Source: an uncultured Acidaminococcus sp. (lineage in GTDB: Bacteria > Bacillota > Negativicutes > Acidaminococcales > Acidaminococcaceae). Taken from it: 64,000 nt of DNA. Location of the stretch: NCBI GenBank assembly GCA_900554515.1, contig USHN01000002.1, positions 62,001 to 126,000 on the forward strand, in the 5' to 3' direction. This document shows, one piece after another, positions 42,626 through 51,667 of the stretch (the stretch's first letter is position 1; each line of letters begins with the position of its first letter). Under the pieces are notes generated by a model. It made no database searches and had not been told where the DNA came from. It saw only the letters and a program-made list of their open reading frames with translations. Position numbers and translations under genes: made by a program.

Positions 42626-43867
42626 GTGGTACCGGTCTTGAAATTGACCATGTTTCACACATTGGCACTGGCAGTATTGTCTATTTGGTTTGGGGATTGG
42701 CTGAGAAATAAGCTGCCCATTCTGAAAAAATATTGCTTGCCCGGTGCTGTGGTAGGCGGTACGATTTTTGCCTGTATTTCCCTTGCACTGTATCAAGCAG
42801 GGATTTGTGAACTGAATTTTGATTATAAGGTGGTAAACAGCCTGTTCTACTGCATCTTCTTTGCAGCCAGCGGTGCTGCTGCCAGCCTGAGCTTACTAAA
42901 AACCGGCGGTAAATATGTTGTTCTGTTCTGCATTTCTGCAGCAGTTCTGGCTGCGATTCAAAATGCGCTGGCTATCGGCCTGGGGCAGGTATTGCATGTA
43001 CCACCGCTGATTTCCATGATGACCGGTTCTATTCCTATGACCGGTGGTCACGGCAATGCGGCCGCATTTGCACCTATGGCTGTTAAAATGGGTGCCAGCA
43101 ATGCGCTGGAAGTAGCCATTGCCGCCGCTACCTTCGGGCTGATTTCCGGTTCTATTATCGGCGGGCCGCTGGGCCGTTTCCTGATTGAACACAATCACCT
43201 GACCGATCCTGCCCTGGACGGCAAGGGAGATGTAGCCGAACAAAGCAACGGTGAAGTAGGGACTCCGATTTATCGGGGCGACGTGGTGCAAGCCATGTAC
43301 CTGATGTGCCTGGCACTGGGCATTGGCGGCGCTGTAATGGTTGTGCTGCAAAAACTGGGGATTGCGTTTCCGATTCACGTATGTGCCATGTTGGGCGGCA
43401 TCCTGATTCGTTTGTACTATGATGCTAAAGCGGGAGATCATACCAAGCTGTACGAAGGTATTGACACTGTCAGCGATTTCAGTCTAGGCCTTTTTGTGGC
43501 TATGTCCATCATTTCCATGAAATTGTGGACACTGTCCGGCTTGGGACTGCAGCTGTTCCTCCTGTGCATGGCACAAGCGGTATTTATCATTCTCTACTGC
43601 GTATTCATCGACTACCCGCTCATGGGCAAAGGCTACGATGCTGCGATTATCGCTGTAGGGCACTCTGGATTTGGTCTGGGCGCCGTGCCGGTATCCATGA
43701 CCACTATGACCACGGTGTGCAACCGGTATCGGTTCTCTAAGCTGGCGTTCTTCGTGGTACCGGTTATCGGGGGATTTTTGAGCAATATCACTAATGCGGT
43801 GATCATTGTAAAATTCTTGGATATTGCCCACAACATGACGGCAGCAGCTACGGCTTTCCTGTTCTAA
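42626..43867 (+). CDS. gltS: Sodium/glutamate symporter
   Basis: Na+-coupled glutamate importer, 413 residues with about ten to twelve membrane spans. The two inverted pore motifs are visible: TGSIPMTGGHGNAAAFAP (about residues 133-150, the GGHG loop) and GHSGFGLGAVPVSMTTM (about 347-363). TFGLISGSIIGGPLGRFL is the conserved mid-helix. GTG start at 42626 after GAGGGGGTATG. It is a single-gene unit with its own promoter and a strong terminator. It fits glutamate fermentation, consistent with an Acidaminococcus-like host (inference). Confidence 0.95.
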   Translation: MVPVLKLTMFHTLALAVLSIWFGDWLRNKLPILKKYCLPGAVVGGTIFACISLALYQAGICELNFDYKVVNSLFYCIFFAASGAAASLSLLKTGGKYVVLFCISAAVLAAIQNALAIGLGQVLHVPPLISMMTGSIPMTGGHGNAAAFAPMAVKMGASNALEVAIAAATFGLISGSIIGGPLGRFLIEHNHLTDPALDGKGDVAEQSNGEVGTPIYRGDVVQAMYLMCLALGIGGAVMVVLQKLGIAFPIHVCAMLGGILIRLYYDAKAGDHTKLYEGIDTVSDFSLGLFVAMSIISMKLWTLSGLGLQLFLLCMAQAVFIILYCVFIDYPLMGKGYDAAIIAVGHSGFGLGAVPVSMTTMTTVCNRYRFSKLAFFVVPVIGGFLSNITNAVIIVKFLDIAHNMTAAATAFLF

Positions 43868-43890
43868 TCCAAGAAAACTAAAAATAAATA

Positions 43891-43929
43891 GTCAAAAACG
43901 GCTCCACTTCAGTGGGAGCCGTTTTTGAC
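43891..43929. terminator. Strong terminator after gltS
   Basis: An 18-bp stem with one bulged C: GTCAAAAACGGCTCCACT pairs with AGTGGGAGCCGTTTTTGAC around a two-base loop. The A5/T5 flanks make it symmetrical. Confidence 0.92.
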
Positions 43930-44042
43930 TAGTAGAAACCATCTCCTCATGCAGGATATTTCTGCTATAATGAGAAAAGAAAATCGGCAAAAGAGACTGT
44001 GCGGTTAGGGGAGAAATTATTGTAAAGGAAAGAAGGAACACG

Positions 44043-44839
44043 ATGAAGTTACATGGCGTTGAGGAAACCCTGCTAATCCCGCTGTGGGCAAGAGCCTACG
44101 AAACTACACAGTACAAACACCCACTGGTTCGTGATGAGCTGGCAGTGGAAATACTGCAAAAGATTGATTATGATTTTTCTAAATTTGATGGTGTTAAACT
44201 GTCGCAAATCGGTACAGCGGCACGCAGTGCCATTCTGGATAGGGAAACCAGAAAGTTCTTGCAGGAGCATCCCCGTGCCGTCTGTATCAATCTCTGCGCC
44301 GGACTGGATACCCGGTTCTATAGAGTAAATACGGCGGGGCTTGACTGGTACAATATTGATCTGCCCGATGTTATGCAGCTAAGAGCAGAAGTGCTGCCTA
44401 ATGAACCGGAAAATGTACATAACATCATCGGTTCTATATTGGATAAAGAGACTTTTGCTGGTATAGATATAGGCGGAAGGGATGTTCTGCTGATTATGGA
44501 AGGGGCTTCCATGTATTTTACGCAGGAAGACATATGCCATCTGCTGCAATTATTGCATGACTATTTCCCCGGTGCTGTAATGCTGATGGAAGTGATGACA
44601 CCCTTTTTGATCCGTCATCAGAAATACCATGATTCTGTGGGAAAATATGTAAGGCCCATTTTATCTGGGGCGTAACCGACGGAAAGGAAATGGAACGAAT
44701 GAAACCGTTCGTCCGTTTTTGTAACCAATGGACTTTCTATGAAGGCTTTCGTAGGCGGTGGGGCATTATGGGTTTACTTTCGCTTATCCCTTGGTGGAAC
44801 AAAAATGTCAACAACAAAATTATTCAGTTCTCAATTTAA
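44043..44839 (+). pseudogene. LCMT-type class I methyltransferase, broken by a one-base deletion
   Basis: A SAM-dependent methyltransferase of the leucine-carboxyl-methyltransferase (PPM1/LCMT) fold, usually about 265-270 residues. The first frame (44043-44675) shows AICINLCAGLDTRFYRV-type motif I (near residues 79-95), YNIDLPDVMQLR and LLIMEGASMYF. Near 44642-44645 (an A4 run) the frame is lost and it stops after 210 residues. The missing C-terminus continues in another frame: HFIWGVTDGKEMERM, then FVRFCNQWTFYEGFRRRWG, to a stop at 44837-44839. One added A restores an intact protein. The next 229 bases up to the ABC operon hold only its promoter. Confidence 0.8.
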
Positions 44840-44987
44840 AGTAAGCGGTGTTTTGTCGGAGCGCTTTGTTTTAATAGAAACTATTACATTATATTTAAGA
44901 GACAGTTTTTAGCTCTTCTTATTTTTGAGTTATACCATTATACGGGCTTTATCAGACTCTGTTTCCTGTACTTTTAGATACTGCCTA

Positions 44988-45016
44988 TTGTATAAAAATG
45001 CGAAAAGACGTATAAT
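44988..45016 (+). promoter_or_regulatory. Promoter of the amino-acid ABC transporter operon
   Basis: TTGTAT (44988-44993), a 17-base spacer and a perfect TATAAT (45011-45016), 52 bases before the first ATG, which follows GTGGAGGGG. Confidence 0.75.
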
Positions 45017-45068
45017 AACCTAACAAGACTAAAAAAGCCTGGTAAGGGGCTTATGTGGAGGGGTAACA

Positions 45069-45845
45069 ATGAAAAAGATGCATGTACTGGCAGGACTGAT
45101 GGCGGCGTTGATGCTTGGTGTGGCCGGCTGCGGCGGCAGTGATACGAAGCAGGCGGCAACAGAGCAGAAGGTTTTAAAAGTAGGCACAGAACCTACTTTT
45201 GCTCCGTTTGAATTTCAGGAGAAAGATTCCAAGGACTTCACCGGGTTTGATATGGACCTGATTCGTGCGGTCGGCAAGCAAATGGGAATGAAGGTGGAAA
45301 TCCAGAACATGGGCTTTGATGCCTTAATTCCAGCACTAAACAGCGGAAATATTGATGCGGCTGTGGCGGGAATGAGCATTACCGAAGACCGGAAGAAAAA
45401 CGTTGACTTTACGGATCCGTATTACACCTCTGGTCTGGTCGTAGTGGTAACGAATGACAATACCAGCATTAAGAGCATTAATGACTTAAATGGGAAAAAG
45501 ATTGCAACCCAAATTGGTACCACCGGTTCCGAACGGGCTTCCAAAGTACCGGGAGCAAAAGTGACCAACTTTAACACCAATGCAGAAGTTTTCCTGGAAC
45601 TGGAAAATAAAGGCGTGGATGCCGTCGTAATTGATAAACCGGTAGCAGCCTACTACCTGACACAGGGAGGCAAAGGCAAAGACAAAATCGTAGGCGATAC
45701 GATGGAAGCGGAAGACTACGGCATGGCCTTCAAGAAAGGTAGCAAACTGACGGCAGAAGCCAATAAAGCTCTGGCCGAGCTGAAGAAAAATGGCGAATAT
45801 GATAAGATTTATGCCAAATGGTTTGGGGCAGCCGCTAAAAAATAA
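45069..45845 (+). CDS. glnH: Polar amino-acid ABC transporter, substrate-binding lipoprotein
   Basis: Captures an amino acid outside the membrane. The 258 residues include a lipoprotein signal, with lipobox VAGC at about residues 18-21 and a GGSDTKQ linker. A family 3 solute-binding fold follows: LKVGTEPTFAPFEFQ (about 35-49), FTGFDMDLIRAVGKQMG and GMSITEDRKKNVDFTDPYY. The ligand is probably glutamine, glutamate or another polar amino acid; sequence alone cannot decide. First gene of a three-gene operon. Confidence 0.93.
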   Translation: MKKMHVLAGLMAALMLGVAGCGGSDTKQAATEQKVLKVGTEPTFAPFEFQEKDSKDFTGFDMDLIRAVGKQMGMKVEIQNMGFDALIPALNSGNIDAAVAGMSITEDRKKNVDFTDPYYTSGLVVVVTNDNTSIKSINDLNGKKIATQIGTTGSERASKVPGAKVTNFNTNAEVFLELENKGVDAVVIDKPVAAYYLTQGGKGKDKIVGDTMEAEDYGMAFKKGSKLTAEANKALAELKKNGEYDKIYAKWFGAAAKK

Positions 45846-45861
45846 CTAGGAAGGGTTTTTC

Positions 45862-46518
45862 ATGAATTTTGAGATTATCGAACAATCCCTGCCGCTACTT
45901 TTGGCAGGGGCAGGGATTACTGTTGAAATTACCGCTATGAGCGTGGGCCTTGGCATGGCTATCGGCATTGTGGTGGCACTGATCCGTATGTGTGGCATCA
46001 AAGTGCTGAAGGTCCTGGGGGATATTTACGTGGATTTTCTCCGGGGCACGCCGCTTTTGGTTCAGATCTTTCTGGTGTACTTTGCACTGCCTGCCTTGAT
46101 CCATCACCGGGTGGATGCGTATGTAGCGGCTGTTTCTGCCTGCTCCATCAATAGTGGTGCGTATGTGGCAGAAATTTTCAGAGGCGGTATAGAAGCCATT
46201 GATAAGGGGCAGATGGAAGCAGGCCGCAGTCTGGGCATGACGTGGTGGCAAACCATGCGCCACATTATTTTGCCTCAGGCCTTTAAGCAGATCATCCCGC
46301 CATTAGGCAATGAATTTATTGCGATGTTAAAGGACTCTTCTCTGGTGTCCGTTATCGGCTTTGAAGAATTGACACGGCGGGGGCAGCTGATTATCGCCCG
46401 CACCTATGCGTCCTTTGAAATCTGGATGGCGGTTGCGGTAATTTACCTCATCATGACATTTGTGGTGGCACGGTTTACCGGCTACCTGGAAAAGAGGTTT
46501 AAAAAGAATGAACAATGA
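45862..46518 (+). CDS. glnP: Polar amino-acid ABC transporter, permease
   Basis: A 218-residue HisMQ-type permease with about five membrane segments. The N-terminal [20 protein letters not shown] is typical of the family. The cytoplasmic EAA loop [20 protein letters not shown] (about residues 114-133) docks the ATPase. It starts 16 bases after the binding protein and overlaps the ATPase gene by 11 bases. It probably works as a homodimer because no second permease is present. Confidence 0.94.
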   Translation: MNFEIIEQSLPLLLAGAGITVEITAMSVGLGMAIGIVVALIRMCGIKVLKVLGDIYVDFLRGTPLLVQIFLVYFALPALIHHRVDAYVAAVSACSINSGAYVAEIFRGGIEAIDKGQMEAGRSLGMTWWQTMRHIILPQAFKQIIPPLGNEFIAMLKDSSLVSVIGFEELTRRGQLIIARTYASFEIWMAVAVIYLIMTFVVARFTGYLEKRFKKNEQ

Positions 46519-47239
46519 ACTGATCCAGGTCCGGGGACTTAGGAAAAACTATGGCAAGAATGAAGTCTTAAAGGGTATTGACGTCACCGTACACGAAAAA
46601 GAAGTGATGGTGGTGATTGGTCCGTCCGGCGGCGGCAAGAGCACGTTTTTGCGTTGCTTAAACTATTCGGAAGTGCCTACGAGCGGAGAGATTACCTTTG
46701 ACGGGATTCCATTAAACGGGGACGCAAATATCAACGAAGTCCGCAAAGAAGTGGGAATGGTGTTCCAGCGGTTTAATCTGTTTCCCCATATGACGGTCAT
46801 GGAAAACCTGACGCTGGCTCCTATGATTGTTCGGAAAATGCAAAAGGAAGAAGCAGTGGAAACTGCAAAAAAATACTTGGACAAGGTAGGCCTTTTGGAG
46901 AAAATAGATGCTTACCCGGGTTCCTTGTCCGGCGGACAGCAGCAGCGTGTAGCCATAGCCCGTGCTTTGTGCATGAAACCCAAAGCCATGTTATTTGATG
47001 AACCGACCAGTGCCCTGGATCCGGAAATGATTAACGAAGTGTTGGACGTGATGAAGAGCCTGGCCCACGAAGGGATGACCATGGTGGTAGTAACCCATGA
47101 AATGGGGTTTGCCCGGGAGGTGGGAGATCGGGTCCTGTTTTTGGACGGAGGTATCATCGCAGAGCAGGGGGATCCCCAGGAATTTTTTGCTCACCCACAG
47201 AATGAACGGGCCCGTAGCTTTTTGTCCAAGATTTTGTAG
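46508..47239 (+). CDS. glnQ: Polar amino-acid ABC transporter, ATP-binding protein
   Basis: ATPase of the importer, 243 residues. Walker [16 protein letters not shown] (about residues 38-52), Q-loop [15 protein letters not shown], signature [16 protein letters not shown], Walker [15 protein letters not shown] and switch [10 protein letters not shown]. The ATG at 46508 lies within the end of the permease gene; a frame open from 46460 reads through the permease and is not used. This is the third and last operon member. Confidence 0.96.
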   Translation: MNNELIQVRGLRKNYGKNEVLKGIDVTVHEKEVMVVIGPSGGGKSTFLRCLNYSEVPTSGEITFDGIPLNGDANINEVRKEVGMVFQRFNLFPHMTVMENLTLAPMIVRKMQKEEAVETAKKYLDKVGLLEKIDAYPGSLSGGQQQRVAIARALCMKPKAMLFDEPTSALDPEMINEVLDVMKSLAHEGMTMVVVTHEMGFAREVGDRVLFLDGGIIAEQGDPQEFFAHPQNERARSFLSKIL

Positions 47240-47323
47240 AAAATATTGCAGGATTTTTTCTACCCATGTAGAACTAATACTATAACAACAAACAGGAATG
47301 CCTGTTCTGAGGAGGTAGTTATC

Positions 47324-47869
47324 ATGGCAGTAAGAGTTCGTGGTAAAAACATTGAAGTGACCCAGGCTTTAAAAGACTACGTGGAAAAACGCATTGTTAC
47401 GATTACTAAGCAATTCAAGACAGTAGGCGATATCAGTGCGGTAATGCGTGTAGAAAAAGGCAGCCATATTGTTGAAATTACCGTTCCCGCCAGCGGCATC
47501 GTGCTGCGGGCTCAGGAAAGCAGCGACAATATGTACGCTTCCATTGATAAATGCGTGGATAAGATTGAACGGCAGATTCATAAGTATAAAACCCGCCTGA
47601 TGCGCCGGAAATACAACAACTTCCGGGATGAAGCTCCGGCTCCGTTGCCCGTGGATGACGAAGAGGTGCAGGAAGAAACGGGAGACTTTGTAGTAGCCCG
47701 TGAAAAGACTTACGCTATGCGTCCCATGGGTGTACAGGAAGCCATTATGCAGATGAATATGCTGAACCACGACTTCTTTGTATACTTTGATGCAGAGACA
47801 GAAAAAATGGCCATTGTATACCGCCGGAGAAGCGGGGACTATGGCGTGATTCGTCCAGAATTGGCGTAA
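47324..47869 (+). CDS. hpf: Ribosome hibernation promoting factor, long form
   Basis: Binds the 30S decoding region and pairs ribosomes into inactive 100S dimers. The 181 residues comprise an N-terminal S30AE domain (about 1-100) and, after an acidic linker, the C-terminal dimerisation domain with MNMLNHDFFVYFDAETEKM. The two-domain form is typical of Firmicutes. The ATG at 47324 follows GAGGAGG; the open frame reaches back to 47246 without a start signal. ACAGG/CCTGT forms a small inverted repeat just upstream of the ribosome site. Confidence 0.95.
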   Translation: MAVRVRGKNIEVTQALKDYVEKRIVTITKQFKTVGDISAVMRVEKGSHIVEITVPASGIVLRAQESSDNMYASIDKCVDKIERQIHKYKTRLMRRKYNNFRDEAPAPLPVDDEEVQEETGDFVVAREKTYAMRPMGVQEAIMQMNMLNHDFFVYFDAETEKMAIVYRRRSGDYGVIRPELA

Positions 47870-47905
47870 ATGGCGATTGAAGCAAGAATTTCATGAAATT
47901 TTTAC

Positions 47906-47937
47906 AAAGAGACAAGGCTTTTACCTTGTCTCTTTTT
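47906..47937 (+). terminator. Terminator after hpf
   Basis: Perfect 12-bp stem AAAGAGACAAGG / CCTTGTCTCTTT with a six-base loop and a T5 tail. The T tract also supplies part of the secA -35. Confidence 0.92.
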
Positions 47938-47964
47938 GCTTTTCCTAAGTGCTTTTGCTATAAT
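47936..47964 (+). promoter_or_regulatory. secA promoter
   Basis: TTGCTT (47936-47941), a 17-base spacer ending in TGC, then TATAAT (47959-47964), which also forms an extended -10. Confidence 0.8.
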
Positions 47965-48025
47965 AAAAAAATAAGCTTAGAGGAGTGTAGAGCACCTTTG
48001 GTGCTTTAGAATAGGAGTGATATTT

Positions 48026-50440
48026 TTGCTGGAACAGCTGATGAAACTGGTCTTTGGGGATCCCAATAAAAAAGAACTGAAGATCTGCCAAAACTATGTA
48101 ACGCAAATCAACGCCTTGGAACCAGAAATTTCCAAGCTCAGTGATGCCCGTCTCCGGGCAAAAACCGATGAATTCAGACTGCGCCTCACCAAAGGAGAGA
48201 CACTGGATGATCTGTTGCCGGAAGCGTTTGCTGTGGTGCGGGAAGCGTCCAAGCGCGTTTTGGGACTCAGACATTTTGATGTGCAGCTCATCGGGGGATG
48301 CATCCTTCATCGGGGAAATATTGCAGAAATGAAGACCGGCGAAGGCAAAACTCTTGTTGCTACGTTGCCGGCATACCTCAATGCACTGGAAGGCAAGGGC
48401 GTTCACGTTGTAACAGTCAACGATTATCTGGCCCGGCGTGACAGCGAAGATATGGGACGGGTATACCGCTTTTTGGGGATGAGTGTAGGCCTTATTATCC
48501 ATGACTTGGATTACCCTGATCGGAAAGCTGCCTATGCTGCCGACATTACCTATGGTACCAATAACGAATTTGGGTTTGACTATTTGCGGGATAATATGGT
48601 GGTCTCCCTGGACCAGATGGTACAGCGGCCCTTGCATTATGCCATCGTGGATGAAGTGGATAGTATCCTGATTGACGAGGCAAGAACTCCGCTGATTATT
48701 TCCGGGCCGGGAGAAAAATCCACAGAACTCTACAATGTGATGGCTGCCATTGTCCACAATTTCAAGGAAAATACGGATTATACCGTAGATGAAAAAATGA
48801 AAACGGTAGCGCCTACGGCTGCTGGTATTGCTAAGACCGAAAAAGCCCTGGGTGTACAAAATATGTATGAGACTGCAGACGGCGTAGACTACTCCCATCA
48901 GCTGATGGCAGCGCTGAAGGCTAAATCTCTCATGATCCGTGACCGGGATTATGTGGTCAAAGACGGGGAAGTTATCATCGTAGATGAATTCACCGGTCGT
49001 TTGATGTATGGCCGCCGTTTCTCGGAAGGACTGCACCAGGCCATTGAAGCTAAAGAACATGTAAAAGTAGAGCGGGAGAGCCAGACGCTGGCTACTATTA
49101 CGTTCCAGAATTATTTCCGGATGTATGACAAATTGTCCGGTATGACTGGTACGGCCAAAACGGAAGAACAGGAATTTCAGAAAATCTATGGCCTCTCTGT
49201 CTATGTGGTACCCACCAATAAGCCAAATATCCGGATTGACCATCCCGATGTGATCTATAAGACCAAAAAGGCAAAATACCGGGCTGTGGTACGGGCTATC
49301 AAAGAACTCCATGCTAAGGGCCGCCCGGTGCTGGTAGGGACGACTTCAATCCAACAGAGTGAGGAATTGTCCGGTATGCTCCAGAAAGAAGGCATTCCTC
49401 ATAATGTATTAAATGCCAAATTCCACGAAAAAGAAGCAGAAATTGTAGCAGATGCCGGGCAAAAGAATGCCGTCACCATTGCCACCAACATGGCGGGCCG
49501 GGGTACGGATATTGTGCTGGGCGATGGTATCGCTGAACTCGGAGGTCTTCATATCATCGGGACAGAACGGCACGAATCCAGGCGTATAGATAACCAGCTG
49601 CGGGGCCGTTGTGCCCGGCAGGGAGACCCAGGTTCTACCCGTTTTTACCTGTCCTTGGAAGATGACTTAATGCGTCTGTTTGGCAGCGATAACATTTCTG
49701 GTATTATGGACCGGCTGGGCATGGACGAAGACGATCCTATCGAACATAAACTGGTAACGCGTTCCATTGAGAATGCCCAGAAGAAAGTGGAATCCAGAAA
49801 CTTTGATATCCGTAAACACGTTCTGGAATACGACGACGTGATGAACGAACAAAGAGAAGTAATCTACGACCAACGGCGGAAGATTTTGGAAAAAGCGGTG
49901 CTGAAGGATACCGTGCTGGATATGGCCGATCATATAGCAGAACGGGCTTTGGAAATGTATGTGCCAAAAGATGCGTATAGTGAAGATTGGGACTTAAAGA
50001 GTCTCGTAACCTATACCGAGGAATTTTTTGCACCGCAGGGCAAGCTGCAAGCGGATGAATTGGCCAATATGAGCCGGGAAGAACTGGCCGAATACCTGCA
50101 TAAGGTAGCACATGACTACTATGATGAACGGGAAAAAGCCATTGGAGCTCCTATTATGCGGGAATTAGAAAACCTGATCATGCTGAAAGTGGTGGATAAT
50201 CACTGGATGGAACACTTGGATTCCATGGATGCCCTGCGGGAAGGTATTGGACTTCGGGCGTATGGACAACGGGATCCGCTGGTAGAATACAAATTTGAAG
50301 CGTATGACATGTTTGAAGCCATGAAGGAAGCAATTGTGGACGACGTGGTGAAATATATGTACCGGGTGAACGTGGTAACCCAACCCACGGTGGAGGACCA
50401 CCTGTCCCAGGCTTCGGAAAACAATCCCTCCGTGGATTAA
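48026..50440 (+). CDS. secA: Preprotein translocase ATPase SecA
   Basis: Drives secretory proteins through SecYEG. The 804 residues include [23 protein letters not shown] (about 82-104, Walker A MKTGEGKT), [16 protein letters not shown] (DEAD-type Walker B), the preprotein cross-linking domain, and [14 protein letters not shown] in the second RecA domain. The C-terminus ends at NNPSVD without the cysteine zinc tail that binds SecB. I take TTG 48026 as start: AGGAG lies eight bases upstream, and [18 protein letters not shown] matches the family's N-terminus. The GTG at 48017 overlaps that site. Confidence 0.96.
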   Translation: MLEQLMKLVFGDPNKKELKICQNYVTQINALEPEISKLSDARLRAKTDEFRLRLTKGETLDDLLPEAFAVVREASKRVLGLRHFDVQLIGGCILHRGNIAEMKTGEGKTLVATLPAYLNALEGKGVHVVTVNDYLARRDSEDMGRVYRFLGMSVGLIIHDLDYPDRKAAYAADITYGTNNEFGFDYLRDNMVVSLDQMVQRPLHYAIVDEVDSILIDEARTPLIISGPGEKSTELYNVMAAIVHNFKENTDYTVDEKMKTVAPTAAGIAKTEKALGVQNMYETADGVDYSHQLMAALKAKSLMIRDRDYVVKDGEVIIVDEFTGRLMYGRRFSEGLHQAIEAKEHVKVERESQTLATITFQNYFRMYDKLSGMTGTAKTEEQEFQKIYGLSVYVVPTNKPNIRIDHPDVIYKTKKAKYRAVVRAIKELHAKGRPVLVGTTSIQQSEELSGMLQKEGIPHNVLNAKFHEKEAEIVADAGQKNAVTIATNMAGRGTDIVLGDGIAELGGLHIIGTERHESRRIDNQLRGRCARQGDPGSTRFYLSLEDDLMRLFGSDNISGIMDRLGMDEDDPIEHKLVTRSIENAQKKVESRNFDIRKHVLEYDDVMNEQREVIYDQRRKILEKAVLKDTVLDMADHIAERALEMYVPKDAYSEDWDLKSLVTYTEEFFAPQGKLQADELANMSREELAEYLHKVAHDYYDEREKAIGAPIMRELENLIMLKVVDNHWMEHLDSMDALREGIGLRAYGQRDPLVEYKFEAYDMFEAMKEAIVDDVVKYMYRVNVVTQPTVEDHLSQASENNPSVD

Positions 50441-50470
50441 AAATGAAAAGCCATTGTGGCAGCTTGCAGA

Positions 50471-50499
50471 AACGGAGCCGGGGGAGGACTGGCTTCGTT
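50471..50499 (+). terminator. Weak hairpin between secA and prfB
   Basis: AACGGAGCC pairs with GGCTTCGTT (one G-U) with an 11-base loop; a T-rich stretch follows about ten bases later. It is possibly a leaky terminator. Confidence 0.4.
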
Positions 50500-50565
50500 T
50501 CATGTGTTTTTAAAGAGCACAGGAAACTTTGTCTATGCGATTGATAAGAAAAGGGGTAGGATAGC

Positions 50566-51666
50566 TTGTTACTGGAAGAAATGAGACCGGCCATCAGCCG
50601 CTTGAAAGAAAAATTAGAGGAATTAAAAGACGGACTCAAAATCGAACAAAAAGAAGAGCGGATCCAGGACTTGGAATACCAGATGGCAGCACCAGGCTTT
50701 TGGAATACGCCGGATAAAGCCCAAAAGACGGCCCAGGAAGCCAATAATCTGAAAAATGATGTAGATACCTACAAAAAGCTGGAACAAAAGCTGGACGATC
50801 TGGGGACCCTATGGGAAATGACTATGGAGGAAAAGGACGACAGCCTGCAAAAAGAAATGGAGCAGGATCTGGAAGATGCCCAGGTATCCCTTCGGGAATT
50901 GGAGCTGGGAATGCTGCTGTCGGATGCCTATGATGCCAATAATGCTATTTTGACCTTGCATGCCGGCGCAGGCGGCACAGAAGCCCAGGACTGGACCAGC
51001 ATGCTGATGCGCATGTTTACACGCTATGCAGAAGGAAAAAACTTTACCGTGGACCTATTGGATGTGCTCGCTGGAGAAGAAGCGGGGATTAAAAGTGCTA
51101 CCCTTTCTATACAGGGACACAATGCGTATGGCTATTTGAAAAGCGAAAAGGGTGTGCACCGTCTCGTTCGAATTTCTCCCTTTGATGCCAATGCCCGTAG
51201 ACATACTTCCTTCGCAGCTGTAGATGTGATGCCGGAACTGGATGATACGGTAGAAGTGAATCTGAATATGGACGATGTCCGGGTAGACTATTACCGTGCC
51301 AGCGGTGCCGGTGGACAACACGTCAACAAAACATCTTCCGCTGTACGGATGACGCATATCCCTACGGGCATTGTAGTGCAATGCCAGAATGAACGGAGTC
51401 AGCTTCAAAATAAGGAACGCTGTCTGCAGCTTTTGCGTGCCAAACTCTATGAGTATGAAAAAGCAATACAGGATGAAAAAATCAGCGAGATTGCCGGGGA
51501 TTATCAGTCCATTGAATGGGGCAGCCAGATTCGTTCGTATGTATTCCAGCCTTATACTATGGTCAAAGATCACCGGACAGGAGCGGAATCCAGTAATGTG
51601 CAGGCCGTGATGGATGGAGATCTGGATCCGTTTGTGGAAGCTTATTTACGGAGCCTGAAGCATTAA
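50566..51666 (+). CDS. prfB: Peptide chain release factor 2, without the programmed frameshift
   Basis: Terminates at UGA and UAA. The 366 residues have the RF2-specific stop-reading tripeptide SPF in VRISPFDANARRH (about 203-215) and the catalytic GGQ loop RASGAGGQHVNKTSS (about 244-258). Most bacterial prfB genes need a +1 frameshift at an in-frame UGA near codon 25. Here the frame is continuous through that zone (KEKLEELKDGLKIEQKEERI), so UGA-based autoregulation is absent. TTG start at 50566 after AAAAGGGGTAGG. In Bacillus prfB also follows secA. Confidence 0.95.
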   Translation: MLLEEMRPAISRLKEKLEELKDGLKIEQKEERIQDLEYQMAAPGFWNTPDKAQKTAQEANNLKNDVDTYKKLEQKLDDLGTLWEMTMEEKDDSLQKEMEQDLEDAQVSLRELELGMLLSDAYDANNAILTLHAGAGGTEAQDWTSMLMRMFTRYAEGKNFTVDLLDVLAGEEAGIKSATLSIQGHNAYGYLKSEKGVHRLVRISPFDANARRHTSFAAVDVMPELDDTVEVNLNMDDVRVDYYRASGAGGQHVNKTSSAVRMTHIPTGIVVQCQNERSQLQNKERCLQLLRAKLYEYEKAIQDEKISEIAGDYQSIEWGSQIRSYVFQPYTMVKDHRTGAESSNVQAVMDGDLDPFVEAYLRSLKH

Positions 51667-51667
51667 T

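Noticed and set aside
47945..49312. A 455-codon minus-strand frame opposite the start of secA
   Set aside because: It lies wholly opposite secA and its promoter, has no start signal and has no domain; judged a shadow frame.
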